The notes under the pieces were generated by a model. It did not search any database and was not told the origin of the DNA. It worked only from the letters and a program-made list of their open reading frames with translations. This document shows, in pieces, positions 19,414 through 31,946 of a stretch of 64,000 nucleotides of DNA; position 1 is the first letter of the stretch; every line of letters begins with the position of its first letter. Where the stretch lies: positions 4,147,491-4,211,490 of the forward strand of contig JAJEKV010000034.1 of assembly GCA_021234155.1 (NCBI GenBank). Direction: 5' to 3'. Origin of the DNA: Isoetes taiwanensis. Taxonomy: Eukaryota > Streptophyta > Lycopodiopsida > Isoetales > Isoetaceae. A program made the position numbers and the translations under genes.

Positions 19414-22089
19414 TCACGAAAACATATCACCTGATTTAAAAATCGTGTAGATACCTAAGTGGTATACAGACTTTCTTCCTTGTCTTGTTCGTTGTTCTCT
19501 CCGGTTTCGCCTTCTCGTGATGTTGAGGAACGATGCCATGCCTCTCGCTCTCAATTTCTTTTTATAATTGATGACAGATCTGTTTTTCTTGGATATAATT
19601 TCTTTTCTCTCTAACTTTGCAACAATCTTCCTGTAAAACCAATTTGACATTTGCTGCAAAGGGCTTGAGGTATTCCTACTGCCGCCAAGCTGTGTAAATC
19701 GAAAATAAGCATTCTTGGCCTGTTTATGGGACTTTTCCATCCCCTGGGTGTTCCATATCCCAAGACTTCCATATTCCCGAGCAAACCATGGCCCATGTGC
19801 ATACAAGATATGTATATAGTGTGTAACCTCTCCTTCTCCCCAAGCTGCTATAAAAGCTTTTGTAAAATCTGTAACTGCAATCTTGAATGCTTCTTTGTCT
19901 TCCTCTTCAAATACTTTCTTGCGCATTAGTTGCATCAATAGAGAAAAGGATTGCCATGCCTTCATTTTCTTTTCGTATGACTTTCCATGATCAGTCATAT
20001 CATTCTCTGCATGTAAAAGATCCCTGTAGCATTCCCATTTCCCTGTTTTAGCTGCTACATTTGACAGAAATTTTCTAGCCTTTGCACCTCCCATCGATGG
20101 TTTACATGGCACATTACCCGACCTCTTTTCATCTTGTATAATTCTGTAGTTTCTTCCATGGAATCCCATGTCAGACATAACCTTTTCAATTGCCACAAGA
20201 CTAGCATCTCTAGAAGAGGCAGGAGTCTTGTTCCATGCAAACAAAATGCTTAAGTATGCTATCTTGTCAATTATTCTTAAGAAAGCATGCAATGTACAAA
20301 TATGAACCTTTTTCAATTCAATTGGAAGCACAGGATCCAAAGAACTATCCTCCTTCTCTAGACATAGTGCAAGATCTTGGTCGCAATCCAATGTGCTTAT
20401 AGATACTTGAACACCTTTCCAATTCCTTCCATTTGTGCTCAGTTTTGATGTAGATGCTTGGAGAACTTTTCCATTATTTCCTTTTGTGCTCTGTTTTGCA
20501 GTGTAGCAGCAATATGGACATGCCTCGGTAGTTTTAGCTCCACCATGCTTCATATTATACATGCATTTAATAGTTTTAAGGTCTGCAGCAAGGTGCCACT
20601 CTACCTCGTATGCTCCATAGTGTGGAATTATGAGTTTTTCACCAATAATAAGGCTGGGTATGGGCGTTTGATCAAACACCCATTTTAAAACTTTGTGAGA
20701 TTCCTTAGGAACTTGAAATATCCCAAGCCACCAAATGTTCTCCTCTGATTGCACCGAAAAGTTCTCATTTTCTGCAATACTACGTCCAATGGCTCTATTC
20801 ATGAGAGTTAAAGACACATGCTCATATTTCTCGCCTTTAATCATCTCCATTTCATCTAACTTAATAGCAACAACGATCTTACCATCACAATCATCTACTT
20901 TCATGTCATAATACCCTACCATCAGCTTCAACAAACTCTGTAAATCAATCCAACAATTGTTCTTCACATCAAGCACAACATTATTTGCTGCTAGTTGCTT
21001 CATTTTCTTTCCTTTTGCAGCATGTTGCTCCAAAGCTCCCAAGCTGATATGACTTTCTATATGTGTCATTGGCCCTAAAAAGTCCTTTATTTTCTGATTT
21101 CTATAGTTCCTATACAACCAAATCTTAGAAACTTTTGGCATTATCACTTTCTTGACTGTCGTAGAAGATCTTAAAGCTTTAAACAACTGTATATAAGCAT
21201 TTCTACTGATACCAGCATTATCACAAGCGTATTGGACCTGATCCACATCTTGTTCATCAGTTAATTGTTGTAGAACACTATCAATGATGGCTTTCCTTAA
21301 CAAATTTGTACCTGTAAGATTTATTAACCTTAATATGTCATTCTTGTTTACGATTTTCTTCAATAACGCAGCAAGGTTGGCTTCCTTATTCTTTTTGCAG
21401 CCCATTGATGGATCCATAAGTTCTTTTATAGCCTTAACTCTTCTTTTTTCTCCACCACCGGGCTTTAAAACATCAATTGGTTTCATCGATCTAGCTCTCT
21501 CTCGTGCTCCCAATGGAGTGGCTTTTAACCTCTTCATTCTGTTTTCTAACTTTTCATTTTCTTCCATCAAGCGTTTAGACTTTGAGCTTTCCATTAAAAG
21601 ACTTTGTTCCAGCTGGGAACTTCTTTCCTTTATCTCACACATTTGTTTTTGAGATGACGTCCAAGAATCTATTAAGAATGCGTTTTCCTTGGATAAAGCA
21701 AAATTGTGATTAACTAAAGCATCATGTTGACACTTGAGATGGTAATTACTTATTGTTGCCTGTTGAAGAGAAGCTTTAAGACTTGAATCACTATATCCAC
21801 TTATCAAATTTCTGCAGTAACCTAGCAGGCCATGGTTTCCTTTAGAAACAAATTTAAGTAGTCCCGTTGGAGAATGAAATTGGGGATGCATATTTAGGAT
21901 AGGGTCTCTTGGATATAATTCCCCTCTTGTCCACAAATCAATATTCATTCTTCCCTCTGCTCTCATTGCATTTTCATCAGCAGCATGATTAAATTTCCCC
22001 TTCCTCTCATTATGAATTGGCAAGCAATTGTGTGGTATTTCAACACGAAAAGTGGATACATGGGGATCAAATTCCTTTAGGGGTCCTGC
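19414..22089 (-). CDS. Large transposase-like protein of uncharacterised type
   Basis: One open frame of about 890 codons, uninterrupted and ending SGDMFS. A good acceptor (TTTGCAG) at about 22090 suggests an upstream exon; a candidate frame starts MAPVFKISVQLP at 22419. Residues about 140-200 are a coiled coil (SSQLEQSLLMESSKSKRL, EENEKLENRMKRLK). A basic helical region follows, then a core with IVVAIKLDEMEM, ACPYCCYTAK, HICTLHAFLRIIDKI and ILYAHGPWFAREYGSLGIW followed by NTQGMEKSHKQAKNAY. That motif order resembles large uncharacterised invertebrate proteins widely suspected to be transposases with an RNase H-like fold. The candidate acidic residues are Asp in KLDE and Glu in GMEK. The C-terminus is very basic (RRRNRREQRTRQGRK). 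No terminal inverted repeats were found, so it may be a domesticated gene. The function is inferred. Confidence 0.6.
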   Translation of the reverse strand, partial: AGPLKEFDPHVSTFRVEIPHNCLPIHNERKGKFNHAADENAMRAEGRMNIDLWTRGELYPRDPILNMHPQFHSPTGLLKFVSKGNHGLLGYCRNLISGYSDSSLKASLQQATISNYHLKCQHDALVNHNFALSKENAFLIDSWTSSQKQMCEIKERSSQLEQSLLMESSKSKRLMEENEKLENRMKRLKATPLGARERARSMKPIDVLKPGGGEKRRVKAIKELMDPSMGCKKNKEANLAALLKKIVNKNDILRLINLTGTNLLRKAIIDSVLQQLTDEQDVDQVQYACDNAGISRNAYIQLFKALRSSTTVKKVIMPKVSKIWLYRNYRNQKIKDFLGPMTHIESHISLGALEQHAAKGKKMKQLAANNVVLDVKNNCWIDLQSLLKLMVGYYDMKVDDCDGKIVVAIKLDEMEMIKGEKYEHVSLTLMNRAIGRSIAENENFSVQSEENIWWLGIFQVPKESHKVLKWVFDQTPIPSLIIGEKLIIPHYGAYEVEWHLAADLKTIKCMYNMKHGGAKTTEACPYCCYTAKQSTKGNNGKVLQASTSKLSTNGRNWKGVQVSISTLDCDQDLALCLEKEDSSLDPVLPIELKKVHICTLHAFLRIIDKIAYLSILFAWNKTPASSRDASLVAIEKVMSDMGFHGRNYRIIQDEKRSGNVPCKPSMGGAKARKFLSNVAAKTGKWECYRDLLHAENDMTDHGKSYEKKMKAWQSFSLLMQLMRKKVFEEEDKEAFKIAVTDFTKAFIAAWGEGEVTHYIHILYAHGPWFAREYGSLGIWNTQGMEKSHKQAKNAYFRFTQLGGSRNTSSPLQQMSNWFYRKIVAKLERKEIISKKNRSVINYKKKLRARGMASFLNITRRRNRREQRTRQGRKSVYHLGIYTIFKSGDMFS

Positions 22090-22129
22090 AAACAAGCATG
22101 GAGGAAGAGTTTTGAATAACAACTAATCA

Positions 22130-22211
22130 AAATTATGCTGTCAAGAATTACATCTAGATTACGTTCACACAAATCGAAATTATGCTGTCAAGGATTACAT
22201 CTAGATTGTCC
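22130..22211. repeat. 47-bp tandem repeat
   Basis: Two units beginning 'aaattatgctgtcaag' and running to 'attacatctagatt', with offset 47. It lies within the putative first intron of the transposase-like gene. Confidence 0.8.
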
Positions 22212-22711
22212 AAATACGTACCTGGATTATGCATGTTTGTATTGCTCCAGAAGTAGCAAAAGGATCATCGAAGCATTCATGCATTCACATCCTTCTTCTT
22301 TTTCTTTTTTGGAGGAGAATGCAGCATTGAGTTATGCCGAAACTTCCCCTCCATTTTTCCCATGAAAATTCCCTCCTAACCGAGGGCAGTTGCACTGAAA
22401 TTTTGAAAACCGGCGCCATCGATGCACCTTCGACAATCAATGCTTTGGGTTGAGAGGGGAAGATTTGAGTTAGAGATCTTGGAGTAAGAGATACAATAAA
22501 GTATTCGTAAGAATGTGCAAAAGGGACAAAAATTCTTAATCTATAGAGAAGCAAAAAAATTTATTTAGTTGCACGTCACATGGTGACCCATTTTAGATAA
22601 AACAAAAAAGGGGCAGCTTCTCATCTGCCCGTCTTCCTGCCCTATGAAGCGCATTAAAGGAAAACTAACCACCTTAACAAGTCTAATACACCACATCTTA
22701 TAGGGTCCTAT

Positions 22712-22930
22712 TGTAACCCCACGAAATCTCTAATGGAAGGGATCAAATGGGGTATTGCCACTTGGCAAGGGAGTTTTAGTTGCTTATGTTTAATATACAT
22801 GCGCAACATACGAGGTTGCCCCCTAGGTGCAACCCTTTACAGCTCTCAAGTACTTGTCATGATGACATGTACGTGTGACGTGGCAGTATAATATACGTAT
22901 TCGGACCGTATGTTATGCTGGAACGTCACA
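22712..22930 (-). repeat. Probable 3' LTR of a chromovirus
   Basis: On the minus strand a polypurine tract (AAAGGTGGGGAGAT) is followed by TGTGACGTTCC. The proposed far end reads GGGGTTACA, so the termini would be TGT...ACA. There is no second LTR in the window because the element is truncated, so the outer boundary is a guess. Confidence 0.45.
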
Positions 22931-23628
22931 ATCTCCCCACCTTTAATTGATGCTGTCCTCAGCATCACGCGTCTCCCCACCTTGGAAACCTGCATACTCT
23001 GCAATTACATTTGATACATATAGTTTTACAACATAATTACCCCAAAGTAATATTTTAATTTATCATAACACATCCTTGTTTAATAGGCTCTTTCACCCTC
23101 TTACTTTATCGTTTATTATTCACAAAATTTTATGGTTTACACCATTATCATTAACATAGTTTCAAAATTCTCTAATTAAAGTTCCATGTCGTTTCCTTAC
23201 GACACATTATGACAAGACATGTGTTGCAAGTCTTTGCAGTGTGACCTTCCTGCCGCTAGACTCTCCTATTGGCCTGCAGGTCCAACACTACGTCAGTATA
23301 CATTTAATTGTTTTAAAGTTGGTTGTTAGGGAACAACCCATTAATTACAAATTTATATGGATGCAAGGCTAATCTCCCAGTGTAGGAAGATTATGTTTCT
23401 TCCATCTTCGCCGGGGAGACAACGTTCTATCATGCCTAGGATGATCACTCATGCCTACACCTTTAGTTGCCTTTGGCATGAAGGGTGGCGTCCTTCCCGT
23501 ATTAGGGCGTGAAGGATGGCGTCCTTCCCATGGTAGGTATTGACTAGAGGTGCTTTCCTATCAATGCATGCCTGAATGACCTCTTATCTCTCAAGGTCAT
23601 CTACTTCCGTGGGACGGAAGTAGACTTT

Positions 23629-24260
23629 TTAATCTACCTTCCACTCACCTATTGGTTCGGTGTCGACTACTTCGGTGACGAGCCGACCCTTGCATTGCTC
23701 CATGAATTGGGGGTACTGCTTCTCCAAATCTAATTGTAGTACCCACGTAGCGTCTTCCCCAGGTAAGTGCGTCCATTTCACTAGGTATTGGAGAAATTGG
23801 GATCTTTTTGTCTTCTTATAGGCCCTGTCAAAAAGAACCTCTGGGACAATTTCAAGCTGGTCGTCTGTCATTTCCAGTAACTCAGTTGTCTCCAATACTT
23901 CCTCTGATTAGGAGTGTGCCTCTTCAGGAGACTTACATGGAAGACCCTATGGATTTTGAGATGTGCTGACAGGCCCAACTTGTAGGATTGGCTACCTACT
24001 CTTTTGGTTATCCTGAATGGCCCAGCCCATTTTGGAGCAAGCTTCTTGCAATTGCCGATGCGGAGCTTTGCCTGCTTGACTTTGATCTTCAACCATACAT
24101 TGTCTCTAACCTGGAATTCCTGTACCGTTCTGTGCTTATCGGCTATGCTTTTCTGCCTACTTCTCGCTGCTAACAGGTATCCTCTTACCTCCTCCACTAG
24201 CTGTTGCATATCCGATAACATCTGCTGGGAGACTTCCACTTTTGACAGGTTGTGCCATGT
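23629..24260 (-). pseudogene. Ty3/gypsy chromovirus fragment: integrase C-terminus plus chromodomain
   Basis: The upstream part (23868-24239) reads SRQKSIADKHR, VWLKIK, KLAPKWAGPFRITKRVG and HRVFHVSLLKRHTPNQ, the integrase C-terminal GPF/Y module. The downstream part (23629-23895, another frame) reads ETTELLEMTDDQLEIVPEVL, QYLVKWTHLPGEDATW and YPQFMEQ, a chromodomain. A single-base indel just after HTPNQ joins the frames. Chromodomains of such integrases direct insertion to marked chromatin. Everything upstream (RT, protease, gag) is missing: the fragment stops at about 24280, where the segmental duplication starts. Confidence 0.88.
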
Positions 24261-24289
24261 ATCTGGGGTAAGACACTAATACATACTCA

Positions 24290-24560
24290 CAATTTTCTTC
24301 TAACTTAGTGGAAAAGTTAAAATTAAACGCTTATTTTTTCTTTTGCCATATCGGTTAGAGTGTATACATGCCTCACTTGTACAAATATCTCTTTGCCTGA
24401 TCGAAAACCGACCATCAAAGCCTTCCAATATGCAGAAACATCATTTGTCCTGCATCTTTTGACTCGCCATTCACCTCTCATTCTGGGTTGGAGTGTAACA
24501 AATCTCCCGGTACACACCACGAAGCTTTCAAAGTCATTTCGATTTTGTGATAGAGCTTAC
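24290..24560 (-). pseudogene. Family 'A' exon-1 fragment (copy 3)
   Basis: Carries GRFVTLQPRMRGEWRVK, then DVSAYWKALMVGFRSGKE and VRHVYTLTDMAKEKIS, nearly identical to exon 1 of the locus at 244-1399. The 5' coding end carries an indel that breaks the frame to the original ATG. There is also a disrupted segment just before the donor. No later exons are present because the duplication starts here. Confidence 0.8.
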
Positions 24561-25423
24561 ATCCATCTAGAGTCACAAAATTCAAATCGAATGTAGAGCC
24601 GAATCGAAATACTAGGAAAGGCTCGGTGATTTTACCTTGATCGATCAAGCTATTCTCGATTGAAAGTTCCCTTTGGCGCAGTCGAAGCTATTCAGAGCAA
24701 ATCGAAGTTCCCTTAGCGAGGCAATCGATCTTTCGCAACCTCTCGCTCAAAAACACCGGGGCGAATTGAGGGCGGGAGCTAATGGTCATAATTACTTGTG
24801 TGTAATCTGACACCCAAAGCTAGAGGCACGGATATTACCGAACCTACGTGCAGCTGACACCTAGAATGGCAATACCAAGGCTCGGTAAAAGAAAGCTCGG
24901 CTCCCCATTGGCCGTGAGCTTTTTGATGTGGCATCAAGTTTTGGCCCTTAACTGACCTCATCTATTCTCTAATGGCGTCTAGGCGGTAAAGCCGCAGTGC
25001 CTACTATAGCGGCTCGGTCCAGCGAATATTTTTGAGGGATCTTGGAGACGTGGAGTTTTTCTTACTTAATGGACGAGAGGTTCAAATATCCATCTCCTTC
25101 TGCTCCCATAGAATGTGCAAGAGTGCAGGTGCATGGAATATAGGTACAAATTGAAGAGGGTCACCAGTACTTGAGGTAGTAACTCGATGCTTGCTTTCTC
25201 AGCAAGCTTTGGGATCCTGGTTTTTTGGAACAGTCCAAGACAGCATATTACCAAAGCCCGCTTTTGAACACCAAACGCTATCTGAGTGCACATTTTCCTA
25301 TAGAGAGGCACAAGCCGATAGCATTCATTCGCACATTAGAGGGCACGTTTTGTTAGTGGTGCCAACTAGGAGTTATTGAGGATGAGTGTCACACTCTAGA
25401 ATTGTTCGTATACGATTATATTC

Positions 25424-25810
25424 AGGCATGCTATGTTGAGTTGGTCCCGCCTAATTAATGTGATGTTGGATACGGCTTCAGTGATATTGGACACAGCTTT
25501 AGTGGGGTTATTGGGATCATATCTTAAGGAGATGATGGATATATCATTGTACAGTTTATCAACATGCTTATTGCTGCCAAAATTTTACCTTCAAAATCTC
25601 TTCAGAGGTTTTTTAATCTTGACAAAGATATCGTTTGATGTGCACTTTTATTGGGTCTCATAAGCCAATTGATGTTTGTGGATGGCACAAACCCATACAA
25701 TTCAAGTCAATTATGTTCCTATGGGCCTAAGTTTGATCAGAAATTGCACGCATCCCTTTTTTGACAAAGAAAAATATATAAAGAAAAAAGAGTTTGTATA
25801 GGGAAATACT
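25424..25810 (+). mobile_element. LINE 3'-end remnant (copy 2)
   Basis: The counterpart of 2235-2620, carried along by the segmental duplication. The same YVEL(V)PPN-type decay is seen, with small differences. Confidence 0.6.
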
Positions 25811-26416
25811 TATACGTGATGTGTATTTTAATCACTATTTTTCCTAAATCACTATTCGGCCACTGGGGTTTGCCTTTCTCTCACTAGGGTTTTGCTCCAA
25901 CTTCTAAATTGTTGTGCTAACGTTGCGATAAATTTCTTGTATATGTAATATGTTTTCAATTTAGTAGCTTAATTCGTTTCCAATGCTTTCCAATGTCACT
26001 TAGCAAGTACCTCGGCTATTTTTTATGCTAAATTTGGAGTTAATAACTTTAGTTGATGTTTCGTATGCTATTGATCATGTATAAGTTAAATAAGGGAAAG
26101 TATAACAAACTTATGGAATTTAGTAGATGCCATATAAACACATCAATCATAAGAAACACATTTGGATGAAAAGAAATGTTCGTGGTGGCTAGGCTGCCGC
26201 AATAAATTTTTTATAATGTTAAATATATTCCTCTCAAAATTGATGATTGTTGATATAGGTTGAGAGGAGTGTATTCTTCTTTACTTTTGTAGTGCTTTGT
26301 TTTATTGTGTCATGTAAATTTGCATTCATGCCATTTGGTGTGGTTTTTACGTTGGTCTCTCCATAGCCCTTTATAGCTGCATAGTAGGATCTTGGTGAAG
26401 TGGAGCTCAAATATGT

Positions 26417-26450
26417 TTTTTCTTTTTTCTTTTTCTTTATCTTTTTTTTG
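26417..26450. repeat. Short T/C microsatellite (unexpanded counterpart)
   Basis: A few imperfect TTTTTC units before the G-rich stretch, at the position where copy 1 has about 100 bp of CTTTTT repeats. Confidence 0.9.
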
Positions 26451-26979
26451 GTGGGGGAGGGAGGGGGGGGGAGGGGCTTTGAACTTTACATGTACAAGCA
26501 TAGCGCGGAAGCAATGCTGACGCATGAGAATGTCAACAAAATTGTCATCTTTGTAACGCGTGGAAGCGGGTTGCTTAATATTAGAGGGCGCGTAAAATTG
26601 TTTAACTGCTTGGTAGATCCTCAACAACGGTGGATAAAACCTTAGTAGACCTTAAAAACGGTGGGTAAAACCACTGGAACAGCAGGTAGATCGAGCTAAA
26701 GAGCAGGTAAATCTTGTCGGAGAAGGTCGTGTGGCAGGTAAAACCTCGGTTTGACATTCAGAGTTTGAATGCGTGCCACATGGCATGGTGTCATTGGAAG
26801 TGACCTGCTTTAACATACTTGGCAGACATTGTTTTAGGTTTCCAAGGTATTCTTACTCTCGTGGAGCATTAATTGTGGGAATATCTAGGAATCCATAGTC
26901 TAGAATTAGCGATATAGTGATTCGTCATTCGGCAATAAAGCGATAGTAATGACCAGGAGGCATAAATTATGGCATTATT

Positions 26980-27062
26980 CCCTTCATATTATAGCAAACT
27001 AGCTGCACTCCAGGTATTTAATGCCCTTCATATTATAGCAAACTAGCTGCACTCCAGGTATT
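26980..27062. repeat. 44-bp tandem duplication (copy 2)
   Basis: Same structure as 3900-3982. Confidence 0.88.
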
Positions 27063-27213
27063 GCAGAGCGGCACTCCTTGCCCTATTGTAGCATCCTTGT
27101 TCTTTCTTCCAGGTAATTTCCATGTTCTAGCAATCCCTATTCTTTCTTTTGGCGGCCATGAGATTTTCCGTTGGAGTTCAGATGACAGCAAGTCATTCTT
27201 TTGCGGGTCTTAG

Positions 27214-27354
27214 ATTGATGAGAAACTGCAAGCATCCCTGTTTTGGCAAATAAAAACATATAAAGGACAACGAGTTTGAATGAGGAAATTTCAAACTAGT
27301 TTTCCTTTATATGTTTTTATTTCAAAACAGGGATGCTTGCAAATTCTCATCAAT
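27214..27354. repeat. Long palindrome (copy 2)
   Basis: Counterpart of 4134-4274. The arms are still complementary over about 50 bases, so the structure has survived since the duplication. Confidence 0.85.
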
Positions 27355-28084
27355 CTTAAAACCCCAGGAACATTGCAGAGGAGTTGGATATTTGAACCTT
27401 CCCATCCATTAAGTAAAGGGAAAACTCCATCTCTCTAAGGTCCCTCGAAACTTTTTCCTCGGCCAGGCTGCCAGACTCGGCGTTGCTACACTGCCTGGGT
27501 AGCACTAGTGTTGGGCAAAGTCCGGGGTGCAGTGTTGGGAAAACTTTTTAGGTCCCATCAAAAAATTTCCTATGGTTACTTGGGCTAATAGAATATGTTG
27601 TATTTCCTATGGTTACTTGGGCCGATTTTATATCGGCTTAATAGAAAACCATAGGAAAAACTTGCCGAAAAAATTCCTACTATATGTAAGGTATCCGAAA
27701 ATTTTCCAATTTGAACCGATTGTTTTATAGTGTTCCCCGGGGATTGGTTTATAGTGGTCTGGTGGTGCCCACCTTATGTGGCGGCCCCGCCTCGAGTAAT
27801 TCCCTCGAGGAATCTTCTCGTGGTGAAGTTTCCCTTATACAATATCGCCAAGTTTTCCTTTGTCAAGGATAACGATACGTCATTAAAACAATATCGTCAT
27901 TACAGTCACTTGGATGAGCATAACCAATATATGTCCTACATAATACTAGCTAAGAAGCTTTCAAATTACATCCCTTAAAACAAGTACACAATTCATAACG
28001 CTAATAAAATAAGTACTCTTCGTGCAATGCCAAAACATTCAGGTCTTGCCTTTGTTGCATTCTTACAATAACAATAATAATCTC

Positions 28085-29988
<1,904 letters not shown>

Positions 29989-30793
29989 GTTGGCGTTTTT
30001 CTGCTGCGAAGCACAGAGCACTGCAATATAAAATTATTCTTTAGGTAAAATATATAATATCCTTTTGGGCTTGTGGCCCTCACAAAAACAACATCGCCAT
30101 AATCTCTAGTGGTACGGCGTCATCCACGTCCATTTTATAACATGCAGCACAATCCTCCATGTTGATTTGAAGTTTGAGTTGATGTCAATTGCAACATCCC
30201 AAGAACATCGAGAAACAAACAAGTTGCTAAGCACTATGGTCATTTGGCATAACAAACTAGGTGTTTATGCACCTTTAATGGTGTTAGTGGTGTAACGCCA
30301 CTGTAACCAACGGTTGAGATCTGGTCTCAACTATAAAACTTCAGGGATTGCCCCAATTCCATGTACAGTTTGACATGGGGATTTTGGATTGTAAGAACGA
30401 TGCTTGACATTTTTTCTTCTCATAATGGCTCTCTACTAATACGTGATGTACAATCTTGCATAGCCACATGACTTGCGGCTTTCTCTATATAGTTTATGAT
30501 CAAGCACATGCAAAATCATTATTCTAAGAATCTAAGAAAGCATTAAACTCCGCATCTTTTCTTTATTTCCACTTCTTCCGCTTGTTTAAAGACTAGGACT
30601 GAAGTCAATCCAATTACATAAGGGGATGTTTAGAGAGAGATTTTTTTTTTTCTGGATTGCCATATTGCCGCCATACATTATGCAAGAGCTGTGACTGTGT
30701 AATCTTCAAATGATAGGCGATATAGTGCCTGCAATCATAGAAGAAAACTAAGAGACTCCATACATGTATGACTTGGGGTCCATAAAAGCAATA

Positions 30794-31777
30794 TTTTTTT
30801 TTTTTTTTTTTTTTTTTGGAGAGAACGATTTTTATATTTTATATATAATAAATAAAAATTACAATGTCTTGCTGCTTGCGGAGAATTACTACAGAAATAA
30901 TCTCAAACATCTTCATCCTCTACATGCAGAAAACTTATTGAATCCATCCGCATAGTAACCAACTTATACAAGATAATCCGAAGTAGCCATAAGGCACTGG
31001 AAATGATAAATCTTATTCTGAGGAAAGTGCAGGTGACCAGAACCACTGAAGTAGGAAGAAAGGCCCAGACTCATATATGTATGAAAGTAGACAATTAGGA
31101 AGAAATTCAGGCATATCAGTACCTGATTTAGCATTCAGCTCAAACGTTGCAGTATTTGAGCAAACTAAGTCCAATGAATTGGAGATGATAATGTGAATTT
31201 GGCATCAGTACCAAATTACATTTGAGTAAACCTTATCCAATGAATTGGTAAGGTAAATTTGGCATCAGTACCAAATTATACTCAAGCTTCAACTTGACTG
31301 GTTTTTTCTTCAAGCGTAACAGTACTTGAAAAATAATGAAGGTGCTAATAAATTCCATCAATATATCAAACTATCATACCATGTATTGTCTCTGCCGCTT
31401 CAACATAAATTAATAACCCCGGACAAACCTGCAAATCCGCAGACAAAATATATCTTCCTGATTTATCTGTTGTATAATCAGATCTTCCTGCTAGCAAGGA
31501 AGAGCGGAAAGAAGGAGCCATATCTAAAATTCTTCCATCAGCACAGATTGTGATATCCCCTGTTGAATATGAAATGCAAATAATAATCTTTATCTAGTCC
31601 TGCAGTCTCTGTTCTTAGCCTTATAGGCCAGCTTCCAAATGGATCTATCTTCCAGATGGATCTACCATTTCAGCATGTCTGTATGACATAGCGCAAAAGC
31701 ACCAAAGAACTTACCTCGTTAGAGGAAAATGCTACAAGACTCTGCCACCGAAAAGAAAACCATTTGCCCCAAACCAA
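30794..31777 (-). other. Copy-2-specific insert beginning with a T-run
   Basis: Absent at the matching place in copy 1 (about 12809). It begins with 24 T on the plus strand, a poly(A) tail if read on the minus strand, which suggests retroposition in minus orientation. Internally it has a ~60-bp repeated motif around 'tttggcatcagtaccaaatta' (31156-31275). Obvious target duplications were not found, and about 10 bp of the target present in copy 1 is missing, so a deletion in copy 1 remains possible. Confidence 0.5.
31429..31559 (-). pseudogene. Exon-like fragment of an unrecognised gene
   Basis: Flanked by an acceptor (CAACAG) and a donor (GCAG/GTTTGT), it reads GDITICADGRILDMAPSFRS then SLLAGRSDYTTDKSGRYILS. 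The open frame, splice signals and ordered composition suggest a real exon, 131 nt. I cannot name the gene. A following piece (about 31020-31130) reads TDMPEFLPNCLLSYIYESG before a stop. It may be a captured or retroposed gene part within the copy-2 insert. Confidence 0.35.
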
Positions 31778-31946
31778 AATGCTTTGTATCAACTCAATTC
31801 AAATTGTCAAATGCCTTAGGCATCAAATCGTTTCGAATTAATCTAAAGCCCAGCATGCTTCTAAGGTAGGCAATCACTAGTAAAGAAAGCTTTAAATGGA
31901 ATGGTTGATACTAAAATTAGCCAAAACATCATAGATTCAAGAATGA

